Assembly (NCBI GenBank): GCA_036517695.1
Contig: DATDVC010000026.1
Location: 1 to 8,934 of the forward strand
Length of the DNA: 8,934 bases
Source: DATDVC01 sp036517695
GTDB taxonomy: Bacteria; Patescibacteriota; Minisyncoccia; Phycocordibacterales; WO2-35-19
Direction of reading: 5' to 3'
The position numbers were made by a program, and so were the translations under genes. Below are positions 1 through 5,580 of the stretch, one piece after another. Each line of letters starts with the position of its first letter. Position 1 is the stretch's first letter. Under the pieces are notes generated by a model. That model was given only the letters and a program-made list of their open reading frames with translations. It was not told the origin of the DNA and ran no database searches.

Positions 1-1
1 A

Positions 2-835
2 GACGGGGTCTGGCACGAAAGCGGAGTTGAAAGAAGCCCTTCAAATATTTTGCACAGAGTAGATTTGTGCATCAACGGCATGCACGGCGCTTACGGCGAA
101 GACGGAGAGGTCCAGAGACTTTTGGAAAATTTCAAAGTGCCCTACACCGGCTCCGGCGCCCTCGCCTCCGCTCTGGCCATGAACAAAATAGCAGCCAAAA
201 AAATTTATAAAAACCATTCATTGAAAACCCCCTTCTCCGTCAACTTGGATTCGGAAGACCTTTCCAGAAAAAAGATAAGAGAAATTTATGAGAAGCTACC
301 CTCCCCTTTTGTAGTCAAGCCATCTTCCGCCGGATCTTCGATTGGCGTCTATGTCGTCTCCTCTCTTCCTGAACTCGAAGAAGCGGTCATCGCCGCCGCA
401 TCTCACTCGCCAAGAGTTTTGGTGGAAGAATTTATAAAAGGCAAAGAAGCCACCTGTGGCGTGATAGATGGCTTTCGCAATACAGAGCACTACTCTCTCT
501 TACCAATAGAGATACGACACAAAAGAGACTTTTTTGATTACAAAGCCAAATATTCAGACGACGAGACGGAGGAAATCTGCCCGGGCAACTTCTCACCCGA
601 AGAAAGCGCCCTGATCAAACAAATGGCCATAGACGCGCACAGAGCTCTCGGTTTGCGACACTATTCTCGTTCCGACTTTATCGTCCACCCCCGCCGAGGC
701 ATCTATATTTTGGAGACCAACACTCTCCCGGGGCTTACCGAAAAATCCTTGATCCCAAAATCTCTCGAGGCCATCGGCTCCAATATCAAAGAATTCCTCG
801 CCCATCTTATAGATAAAGCATTGGGGAGAAAATGA
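2..835 (+). CDS. ddl: D-alanine--D-alanine ligase, 5' end cut off by the window edge
   Basis: This enzyme joins two D-alanines with ATP in the cytoplasm to make the dipeptide that ends peptidoglycan precursors. The frame is open from base 2, so the true start lies outside the window. The in-frame TTG at 50 falls inside the conserved region and is not the start. About 277 residues are visible, against roughly 300-370 for the family. The HG-YGEDG motif of the N-terminal domain (NGMHGAYGEDG) is near the left edge. The ATP-grasp part shows KPSSAGSSIGV, the VEEFIKGKE segment, the DFFDYKAKY lid loop, RSDF, and the Mg/substrate signature ETNTLPGLTEKSLIPK near the C-terminus. The catalytic core therefore looks intact. 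The stop is TGA. The minus-strand tRNA gene begins two bases beyond it, so no terminator fits between them. Confidence 0.95.
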   Translation, partial: DGVWHESGVERSPSNILHRVDLCINGMHGAYGEDGEVQRLLENFKVPYTGSGALASALAMNKIAAKKIYKNHSLKTPFSVNLDSEDLSRKKIREIYEKLPSPFVVKPSSAGSSIGVYVVSSLPELEEAVIAAASHSPRVLVEEFIKGKEATCGVIDGFRNTEHYSLLPIEIRHKRDFFDYKAKYSDDETEEICPGNFSPEESALIKQMAIDAHRALGLRHYSRSDFIVHPRRGIYILETNTLPGLTEKSLIPKSLEAIGSNIKEFLAHLIDKALGRK

Positions 836-837
836 TG

Positions 838-910
838 TGGACTGTACCAGAATTGCACTGGTGACCTCTCGAATGCGAATCGAGTGTTCTGCTAACTAAA
901 CTAACAGCCC
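838..910 (-). tRNA. tRNA-Ala(CGC) with unusual D- and T-loops
   Basis: Read on the minus strand, this folds as a 73-base cloverleaf. It has a 7-bp acceptor stem GGGCTGT/ACAGTCC, a D-stem GTTT/AGAAC with one G-U pair, a 5-bp anticodon stem CTCGA/TCGAG around TTCGCAT, and a T-stem ACCAG/CTGGT. The anticodon is CGC, reading the alanine codon GCG. The alanine identity pair G3:U70 and discriminator A73 are present. CCA is not encoded. Two normally invariant tertiary-contact bases differ: position 18 is A instead of G (D-loop AGTTAGCA), and the T-loop is TGCAATT, giving G55 instead of U55. G19, C56 and A58 are kept. All stems are fully paired, which favours a working gene over a relic. Its sequence resembles the neighbouring tRNA-Ala(UGC), suggesting an old inverted duplication. 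Confidence 0.88.
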
Positions 911-918
911 AAATTTCC

Positions 919-949
919 TTATAAATATATTTAAAGTGTGATATATTAT
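919..949 (+). promoter_or_regulatory. Promoter of tRNA-Ala(UGC)
   Basis: The AT-rich stretch holds overlapping -10 candidates TATATT (942-947) and TATTAT (944-949), about 16-20 bases before the tRNA at 965. TTATAA at 919-924, 17 bases upstream of the first, is a poor -35 match. The start point is inferred. Confidence 0.35.
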
Positions 950-952
950 CAA
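924..952 (-). promoter_or_regulatory. Promoter of tRNA-Ala(CGC)
   Basis: On the minus strand TTGATA (952-947) is followed after 17 bases by TATATT (929-924). This is a good sigma-70-type match that would start transcription a few bases before the tRNA 5' end at 910. Its -35 box overlaps the -10 region of the plus-strand tRNA promoter. Confidence 0.5.
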
Positions 953-964
953 CCAGCCCCAAAA

Positions 965-1037
965 GGGCCATTAGCTTAGTTGGTAGAGCGCCTCATTTGC
1001 AATGAGGAGGTCAGCGGTTCGAATCCGCTATGGTCCA
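965..1037 (+). tRNA. tRNA-Ala(UGC)
   Basis: This is a canonical 73-base cloverleaf. The acceptor stem is GGGCCAT/ATGGTCC, the D-arm is GCTTAGTTGGTAGAGC with normal G18-G19, the anticodon stem is CCTCA/TGAGG around TTTGCAA, and the T-arm is AGCGG-TTCGAAT-CCGCT. The anticodon UGC, the G3:U70 pair and A73 identify alanine. No CCA is encoded, so the CCA-adding enzyme must supply it. It is presumably the main alanine tRNA, reading GCA, GCG and possibly further GCN codons by wobble, so the neighbouring CGC tRNA may be partly redundant with it. Confidence 0.97.
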
Positions 1038-1041
1038 CAAC

Positions 1042-1069
1042 TTGACTTTTGTATATTTCATGCTATCAT
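1042..1069 (+). promoter_or_regulatory. Extended -10 promoter of the 1088-1420 gene
   Basis: TTGACT (1042-1047) is followed after 16 bases by TATCAT (1064-1069), which is preceded by TGC, giving an extended -10 element. Transcription would start near 1076. That leaves a leader of about a dozen bases made up mostly of the ribosome-binding site. Confidence 0.65.
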
Positions 1070-1087
1070 CTAGAACAGGAGGTGAGA

Positions 1088-1420
1088 ATGTACAATAGAG
1101 AATTCCCGCTGCCTTTTGGGGTGGCAGGAGACGTAACCGCCCTTGCGTCTACCTGGTTTCTCCGCGAGGAACGCGGAGAAACCGACCCGAAGCACGATTC
1201 GAACTACGGTCCGTTTCGCATCGGACCCATTTGCGAGATGTGTTGGATGCTGGATACATCCAATAACATCTGGATTATTGTTTTGGCCGAAACAGCCGAG
1301 ATTGTCACCCGCAATGAGCGGGAAAGGGAGACAATCGACAAAATCGTCGCTAAACTCCAGAAGAAGTTTCCACCCGATTCGGTGGGACCTACGCATCTCT
1401 ACAAAATTTACGGTAGGTAA
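1088..1420 (+). CDS. Small protein of unknown function, 110 residues, hairpin-rich gene
   Basis: I do not recognise this protein. The start is ATG 1088, set by a full-length Shine-Dalgarno sequence AGGAGGTGA at 1077-1085. The frame can be extended upstream to 1049, but that would run through the promoter. The product is soluble, with no signal peptide or membrane segment. It has a CEMC pair in the middle (GPICEMCWMLD), a hydrophobic strand-like stretch (NIWIIVLAE), then a charged, probably helical segment (RERETIDKIVAKLQKKF) and a basic C-terminal end (HLYKIYGR). The gene stands alone between its own promoter and a strong terminator, so it is probably well expressed. Codons are visibly richer in G/C than in mscL and tag. 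The coding sequence contains a perfect 12-bp inverted repeat (1155-1183) and several smaller ones. Protein coding is favoured by the intact frame and start signals; a structural RNA role is not excluded. Confidence 0.72.
   Translation: MYNREFPLPFGVAGDVTALASTWFLREERGETDPKHDSNYGPFRIGPICEMCWMLDTSNNIWIIVLAETAEIVTRNERERETIDKIVAKLQKKFPPDSVGPTHLYKIYGR
1155..1183 (+). repeat. Perfect 12-bp inverted repeat inside the 1088-1420 gene
   Basis: GGTTTCTCCGCG (1155-1166) pairs with CGCGGAGAAACC (1172-1183) around the 5-base loop AGGAA. It has no T-run, so it is not a terminator. It lies about 65 bases after the start codon and would form a very stable mRNA hairpin. Confidence 0.85.
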
Positions 1421-1432
1421 AGCCCCACCAAC

Positions 1433-1476
1433 ACCACTCTCACGGAGTAGTCCGTCGAGAGTGGTTTTCCTTTATA
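1433..1476 (+). terminator. Rho-independent terminator of the 1088-1420 gene
   Basis: ACCACTCTC (1433-1441) pairs with GAGAGTGGT (1457-1465). The stem continues with ACGGA/TCCGT (1442-1446 with 1451-1455), with C1456 bulged and the loop GTAG. A TTTTCCTTTAT tract follows. It is a long, stable hairpin 12 bases after the stop codon. Confidence 0.88.
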
Positions 1477-1529
1477 AGGTTAAAAAATGTGATAAACTTG
1501 CTTAAAAGTATTTATTTCATCAAGAAAAA

Positions 1530-1844
1530 ATGATCGGGAACAATGTAAAAGGGTTTGTTGAGTTTATAAGAGAACAGGGGGTGGTTGGGCTCGCGGTCGG
1601 ATTTATCTTAGGTGGCGCAGTTTCCAAGGTAGTGTCAGCTCTAGTCACAGATATCGTCAATCCCCTCTTGAGCGCAATAATTGGCTCGTCTGAAGGTTTG
1701 AAGTCCGCCTCGTTTGCAATTGGTGAGAGCCAGATACTTTATGGCGACTTTCTAGCGGTCGCGATCGACTTTTTGATAATCTCTCTTGTTGTCTATTTTG
1801 GAGTAAAAATAATCGGCGTAGACAGACTAGATAAGAAAAAATAA
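1530..1844 (+). CDS. mscL: Large-conductance mechanosensitive channel, short form
   Basis: MscL is a pentameric inner-membrane channel that opens under membrane tension and releases solutes during osmotic downshock. The family pattern is clear: an amphipathic N-terminal helix (VKGFVEFIREQG), TM1 from about residue 17 to 45 with the glycine-rich pore-lining sequence VGLAVGFILGGAVSKVV and SALVTDIVNPLL, then a short external loop, and TM2 from about 72 to 96 ending in a basic tail. At 104 residues it is shorter than the E. coli protein (136), mainly in the external loop and the C-terminal helix. The start ATG has only a weak purine-rich ribosome site (AAGAAAAA) and I found no convincing promoter in the AT-rich leader after the terminator. 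The TAA stop directly abuts the ATG of tag, so the two are probably co-transcribed. Confidence 0.93.
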   Translation: MIGNNVKGFVEFIREQGVVGLAVGFILGGAVSKVVSALVTDIVNPLLSAIIGSSEGLKSASFAIGESQILYGDFLAVAIDFLIISLVVYFGVKIIGVDRLDKKK

Positions 1845-2426
1845 ATGCGCTGTGATTGGACAGGTGATGATCCTCTTATGATCAAATACCACGACCAAGA
1901 GTGGGGGGTGCCGGTTTTTGACGACCGAAAAATTTTTGAATTTTTAATACTCGAGAGTATGCAAGCCGGGCTTTCTTGGCGAACCATTTTGCACAAGAGA
2001 GAAAATTTTAGAAAAGCTTTTGCCAAATTTGATTATAAAAAGGTGGCAAAGTTTGACAAGAAAAAAATTAACTCGCTCTTAAAAAATGCAGGCATCATCA
2101 GAAACAAGTTAAAAATAGAAGCTGCGGTAAATAACGCGAGAAGATTTATAGAAATCCAAAAAGAGTTTGGCGCTTTCGCCAAATACATGTGGAGTTTCGT
2201 CAAAAACAAACCGATCTTAGGCAGAAGAAAAACTCTCAAAGATATACCAGCAGTAACCAAAGAAGCCGAAGTGTTTGCCAAAGACTTAAAAAAGAGGGGT
2301 TTTAAATTCTTGGGTCCAACTGTAGTCTACGCTCACATGCAAGCGGTCGGCATGGTCAACGACCACCTCATTGATTGCTTTAGATACAAAGAATGCTCTT
2401 CCACCCACTTCCCCAAAAATCCTTGA
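1845..2426 (+). CDS. tag: DNA-3-methyladenine glycosylase I
   Basis: This base-excision repair enzyme removes 3-methyladenine from alkylated DNA. The 193-residue product has the usual family length and motifs: RCDW at the N-terminus, YHDQEWGVP (residues 15-23), FLILESMQAGLSWRTIL (33-49), GIIRNKLKI, and near the C-terminus GPTVVYAHMQAVGMVNDH followed by LIDCF. The zinc ligands equivalent to E. coli Cys4, His17, His175 and Cys179 are present as C3, H16, H174 and C178. The base-pocket glutamate is E37. The ATG starts immediately after the mscL stop (TAAATG) with no strong ribosome site of its own, so translation is probably coupled to mscL. Its TGA stop lies within the -35 box of the next gene's promoter, and there is no terminator between them. 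Confidence 0.95.
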   Translation: MRCDWTGDDPLMIKYHDQEWGVPVFDDRKIFEFLILESMQAGLSWRTILHKRENFRKAFAKFDYKKVAKFDKKKINSLLKNAGIIRNKLKIEAAVNNARRFIEIQKEFGAFAKYMWSFVKNKPILGRRKTLKDIPAVTKEAEVFAKDLKKRGFKFLGPTVVYAHMQAVGMVNDHLIDCFRYKECSSTHFPKNP

Positions 2427-2450
2427 CTTTTTTGGAGAGAGTGTAACAAT
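2423..2450 (+). promoter_or_regulatory. Promoter of the 2477-2911 gene
   Basis: TTGACT (2423-2428) overlaps the tag stop codon. After 16 bases comes AACAAT (2445-2450) preceded by TGT, an extended -10 arrangement. TTGACTTTT and the 16-base spacing are the same as in the promoter at 1042-1069. The -10 match is weaker. Confidence 0.5.
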
Positions 2451-2476
2451 AGAAACAGAGTGTATAAGGAGGGCCA

Positions 2477-2911
2477 ATGCGCCTTTTGATAGTTGTAGCG
2501 CTGTTTGTTTCCGTCGTTGGCGCCCAACAGGCGCAGCGGCAAGAATCTCGGATTATTTTACAAATGGTGCTTGATGTGGGGAAAGCTCCGATGGGAGTTC
2601 ACTTCCTGGTCTCGAATGATCAGGACAAAAACCTCCTCAAAACAAAGGAGGAAATCAAGCGACAAGCGCGCGAAGCAGGCATAGTCGGTTTGGTTGGTAA
2701 CAAAAGAAAGCTCTTCTTTGTAACTTCCAAAGCGATCGATAGACCAATTAAGGTGGAGGCTGTATATTGGAGGATTTGCAACGGCGGTATTGAATGCGTA
2801 AACCGGGCACACATTTTAATGAACGAGAAGAATGATTCGGATATCGCCATACTGGTCAAAAAGATGAAGGATCTCTTGATGACCAGCCAACTGACACCGA
2901 CATCTCACTGA
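2477..2911 (+). CDS. Probable secreted small protein, unknown family
   Basis: I do not recognise the family. The ATG at 2477 has a strong ribosome site, AAGGAGGG at 2466-2473. The 144-residue product begins with a typical Sec signal peptide: MR, a hydrophobic core LLIVVALFVSVV, and a likely signal peptidase I cleavage after VGA at residue 16. The mature part is about 128 residues. It has a lysine- and glutamate-rich helical region (residues 50-67), alternating hydrophobic strands (GIVGLVGNKRKLFFVTS; IKVEAVYWRI), two cysteines (C101, C107) that could form a disulphide outside the cell, and an amphipathic C-terminal helix. It may be a periplasmic or released protein. It is a single-gene unit with its own promoter and a strong terminator, the same plan as 1088-1420. 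It also contains several inverted repeats, including 2604-2625 (8 bp with one G-U) and 2632-2651 (6 bp). Confidence 0.75.
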   Translation: MRLLIVVALFVSVVGAQQAQRQESRIILQMVLDVGKAPMGVHFLVSNDQDKNLLKTKEEIKRQAREAGIVGLVGNKRKLFFVTSKAIDRPIKVEAVYWRICNGGIECVNRAHILMNEKNDSDIAILVKKMKDLLMTSQLTPTSH

Positions 2912-2944
2912 CTGCACCGCCTGACTCCCCGCGTCTCCTTGCAA

Positions 2945-2982
2945 AGCGCCGTACAATTGGGTACGGCGCTAAATCTTTTTAT
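2945..2982 (+). terminator. Rho-independent terminator of the 2477-2911 gene
   Basis: AGCGCCGTAC (2945-2954) and GTACGGCGCT (2961-2970) form a perfect 10-bp stem with the loop AATTGG, followed by AAATCTTTTTAT. It lies between the convergent gene ends at 2911 and 2993. On the minus strand the T-run after the stem is weak, so it mainly serves the plus strand. Confidence 0.9.
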
Positions 2983-2992
2983 ATTCAAATGA

Positions 2993-4252
2993 TCAAACCT
3001 CGCTAAATTTTAACGGTTTTACTCTGCGCAGAGAAACACCGTAAGATTCGCGTTTTTTTGCCTCTTCAAGTCGCAGACGCATATCCTGCAAAACATTCAT
3101 GTAAGCGATAAAGGCCTCGTAAGGAGATTCGTAAGGTGAAAAATATTTGTGAACGTCGCCATCGTTGAAATACTTGGTGCACATGTAGTAGAAATGGTCG
3201 CTAGTCTGGAGACGACGCCAATCTTCAAGAAGTATGGGGTCATCCAAATATACAATTTCTTTGCCAAGTTCGTAGATAGCGTCAAGAGACTCTTTTTGCA
3301 GATCATTTGAAAGCCAGGCGGACAGATCGCGCTCGGTGTCAGCCCAAGAGATATGATAAGGGATGTCCAACTCGGATACTGCTTCATATCGATCGACTGC
3401 TTCGCTTGGGGTAATAAAATCATTGTCCGGATTTTTCAAAATTTCTTCCGGCAGATGACGCAAAAATTCGAAAATGCCAGTGTCTTCCCATTGATGCTCG
3501 CCGAATGTCTCATAGTCCATAAAAAGATTGATGGTGTGGCCGTTGCCGTTGTGAGAAGCCACCCAGTCGGCAAACTTTGGCGCCGTGAGTGGCCAACCTT
3601 CCCAACTCTTTTGACTAAAACGAAAAGCGATGTCATCCGAAAGCCGATAATGCTTTAAAAGAAGTTTTATATTTTCGGTACCCACCGGTCGATACAAAAA
3701 GGTGGGACTTCGCCAGCCCAAAACATGGTCCGCGCCTTCGGCCAAGATGCCTTTGTAGCCCATCGCCTCGGCCATCTTCGCTATTTCATTTGAGTATATA
3801 AGCTCGGTATTCCGAAAAACAGAAGGGCTTACCCCAAACAAGTCGCGCACTTTCCTGCGGTGAAGTTTGACTTGAGATTCAAATTCTTCTGGAGAATATA
3901 TCGAGGAAAGAGAGTGATAGTAGGTTTCGGAAAGAATTTCCACGTTGCCGGTGTCGACAAGTGCCTTGAAAGAATCGATAACTTCGGGTTTGAATTTTTC
4001 AAACTGCTCCAGAGCAATGCCGGATATAGAAAAACTTGCTTTGAAATCGGGATTCCTTTTTATGTTTTCCAGAAGAGTGGCGTTGGCCGGCAAATAGCAT
4101 TTGCGAGACACTTTTTCCACTATGGCTTTGTTGTCTAAGCTCGTGCCGCTTTCGTCGTTGAAATAGGAGCTGTTTTGCCCAACGTCAAACACGCGATACT
4201 TGCGCACCCGCAAGGGCTGGTGAACTTGGAAATAAAAACAAACAGATGGCAC
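2993..4252 (-). CDS. Glycoside hydrolase family 57, alpha-amylase-like
   Basis: GH57 enzymes are retaining alpha-glucan hydrolases or transferases with a (beta/alpha)7 barrel. The 419-residue product shows the family signatures: FYFQVHQPLR (HQP at residues 11-13), a segment around residue 110 (EILSETYYHSLS), the probable nucleophile region FRNTELIYS with E150, GILAEGAD, and FMDYETFGEHQW with probable proton donor D246. Start codon: GTG at 4252, chosen because the protein begins right at the first conserved strand. The nearby ATG (4260) is out of frame. There is no signal peptide, so it is probably cytoplasmic. It follows the glycosyltransferase gene by 61 bases, a pairing typical of glycogen-like alpha-glucan metabolism. 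The exact activity (amylase, 4-alpha-glucanotransferase or branching) cannot be told from motifs. No Shine-Dalgarno is visible; a -10-like box sits just upstream. Confidence 0.9.
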   Translation of the reverse strand: MPSVCFYFQVHQPLRVRKYRVFDVGQNSSYFNDESGTSLDNKAIVEKVSRKCYLPANATLLENIKRNPDFKASFSISGIALEQFEKFKPEVIDSFKALVDTGNVEILSETYYHSLSSIYSPEEFESQVKLHRRKVRDLFGVSPSVFRNTELIYSNEIAKMAEAMGYKGILAEGADHVLGWRSPTFLYRPVGTENIKLLLKHYRLSDDIAFRFSQKSWEGWPLTAPKFADWVASHNGNGHTINLFMDYETFGEHQWEDTGIFEFLRHLPEEILKNPDNDFITPSEAVDRYEAVSELDIPYHISWADTERDLSAWLSNDLQKESLDAIYELGKEIVYLDDPILLEDWRRLQTSDHFYYMCTKYFNDGDVHKYFSPYESPYEAFIAYMNVLQDMRLRLEEAKKRESYGVSLRRVKPLKFSEV

Positions 4253-4254
4253 CC

Positions 4255-4276
4255 AAACATTTTAGCACAAATGTTT
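4255..4276. repeat. Inverted repeat just upstream of the GH57 start
   Basis: AAACATTT (4255-4262) and AAATGTTT (4269-4276) form an 8-bp inverted repeat around TAGCAC, two bases before the GTG start. No T-run follows it on the minus strand, so it is not an obvious terminator of the upstream gene. It covers the candidate -10 box and could be an operator. Confidence 0.45.
4259..4267 (-). promoter_or_regulatory. Candidate extended -10 element for the GH57 gene
   Basis: On the minus strand TGCTAAAAT (4267-4259) is an extended -10 element ending six bases before the GTG start. No good -35 is visible. If used, the transcript would begin at or next to the start codon. Confidence 0.35.
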
Positions 4277-4313
4277 TTGGGCAGACTCGCAAAAAGTGTG
4301 TGTATCCAAAAAT

Positions 4314-5576
4314 TTAAGCGATCTTTAGAGTCGGCTCAAGATAAGGAGCTAGATCGTTGTAAATGTTTATAAGAGATCTTGCGGCATTGCCCCAATGGAT
4401 CGTCTTGGCCTCGCGCTTGCCGTTTATCTGCAAATGGCTTTTGAGTTTTTTGCTTCTCAAAATAGCCACTACCTTATCAGTCATATCGTCAATATCCCAA
4501 AAATGAGACTTGAGAGCTGTCGACAAAATTTCGCTGACACCTGACTCCTTGGAAATAAGGACGGGCGCGTCGGAGAGCATCGCTTCAAGGGGAACGATAC
4601 CGAAAGGTTCGGAAACGCTAGGCATCACAAACAAATCCGCGGCGCGAAAAACTTTTTGCAACTCTGCCCCTCGCAGAAATCCGCAGAAAATAAAATTTTG
4701 GGTAAGACCACGTTTCGCTACCTCTCTTATCATTTCCCCCTCCATATCGCCACTACCAGAAACCACGAAAAAAGTTTTGGGCTCAAATTGCAAAACTTTT
4801 TCCGCGAGAGCAACAAAATAATCAGGACCTTTCTGTAGAGTAATGCGCCCGGCAAAAAGGACGATAGAATTGCCATATCTCTTTAGCACTTCAAGATCTT
4901 TGGGCAAATCGGGATTTCCTTCCGGAAACTCTACGCCATTGTGAACAACTTTTACCTTGTCGGGGCTTATGCCGTATTTTTGTATTACCTTATCTCTTGT
5001 GCGACCCGAGACGGCAACCACCATATCAGCTTTCCTAAAACCCTCCCTTTCTATATTAAAAATTTCCTTGTTTACGTTGTCACTGCCACTTCTATCAAAC
5101 TCGGTCGCGTGAATGTGGGCGACGAGCGGTCTTTTGGTTGTTTCTTTTGCCGCGATACCAGCGGGATACGTAAGCCAATCGTGAGCGTGAATAATCGAGT
5201 GATCATGTTTTTTTGCGATGCCGGGAGCTTTTTCTGCATAAGCTTTTACCCTTTGGACCAAAGACCCGGAAATAGAGGCCGATACCCTGGACGGTATACC
5301 GTATTCATCAAGACAAACCGACTCCACGGCATGGCTTTGATATCCTGCAAAAAGTTTTGAGATCTGCTCTTTTGTCATAACGGCATCAGTCTCATTCGCA
5401 AAAACAAATCTGCACCAAGAAGCGGATATTGGGATCTTCAACGGCAAAACAAATGTAAGAGGAACTCCGGAAGCAGAAAGGGCCTTTGACAGACCCTCGC
5501 AAGCAACGCCAAGCCCACCGCTGTTGAAAGGCGGGAACTCCCATCCAAACATCAGAACGCTGGGTAATGTTGCCAT
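4314..5576 (-). CDS. Glycosyltransferase, GT4/GT5-type (glycogen synthase-like)
   Basis: This is a 420-residue GT-B fold glycosyltransferase that probably transfers glucose from a nucleotide-sugar to a glucan or glycan in the cytoplasm. The N-terminal domain opens with VLMFGWEFPPFNSGGLGVA (GG at 20-21), the glycine-rich acceptor/donor loop seen in glycogen synthase-like proteins, and has HAHDW at 130-134. The C-terminal domain has HNGVEF (212-217), FAGRITLQKGPDY with R244 and K249 for the donor diphosphate, and the EX7E motif EPFGIVPLE (E323, E331). The ATG at 5576 begins four bases after the upstream stop, so it is in the same transcript as the AI-2E-family gene. The next gene downstream is GH57, which supports an alpha-glucan synthesis/turnover pair. 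A sugar-nucleotide specificity other than glucose, for example in envelope glycan synthesis, is possible. Confidence 0.88.
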   Translation of the reverse strand: MATLPSVLMFGWEFPPFNSGGLGVACEGLSKALSASGVPLTFVLPLKIPISASWCRFVFANETDAVMTKEQISKLFAGYQSHAVESVCLDEYGIPSRVSASISGSLVQRVKAYAEKAPGIAKKHDHSIIHAHDWLTYPAGIAAKETTKRPLVAHIHATEFDRSGSDNVNKEIFNIEREGFRKADMVVAVSGRTRDKVIQKYGISPDKVKVVHNGVEFPEGNPDLPKDLEVLKRYGNSIVLFAGRITLQKGPDYFVALAEKVLQFEPKTFFVVSGSGDMEGEMIREVAKRGLTQNFIFCGFLRGAELQKVFRAADLFVMPSVSEPFGIVPLEAMLSDAPVLISKESGVSEILSTALKSHFWDIDDMTDKVVAILRSKKLKSHLQINGKREAKTIHWGNAARSLINIYNDLAPYLEPTLKIA

Positions 5577-5580
5577 TTTA

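Noticed and set aside
50..835. A complete ddl gene starting at the TTG at position 50
   Set aside because: The frame is open to the left edge, and residues before the TTG (…SPSNILHRVDLCINGMHG) belong to the conserved N-terminal region, so the gene is truncated by the window.
836..964. A tRNA array or integration site with attachment repeats
   Set aside because: No integrase, no direct repeat of a tRNA 3' end and no mobile gene is visible nearby; the similarity between the two tRNAs is that of isoacceptors.
1049..1087. A longer N-terminus for the 1088 gene
   Set aside because: This stretch contains the -10 box and the full ribosome-binding site; ATG 1088 is correctly spaced from AGGAGG.
1143..1505. 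Open plus-strand frame overlapping the small gene and its terminator
   Set aside because: It runs through the terminator hairpin, has no ribosome site, and is a frame-shifted shadow of the 1088-1420 gene.
4258..4260. ATG as the start of GH57
   Set aside because: It is out of frame with the GH57 coding sequence; the in-frame GTG at 4252 is used instead.
4941..5360. Plus-strand open frame of about 139 codons opposite the glycosyltransferase
   Set aside because: It lies wholly antisense to a gene with clear GT-B motifs, with no start signals and a low-complexity translation.
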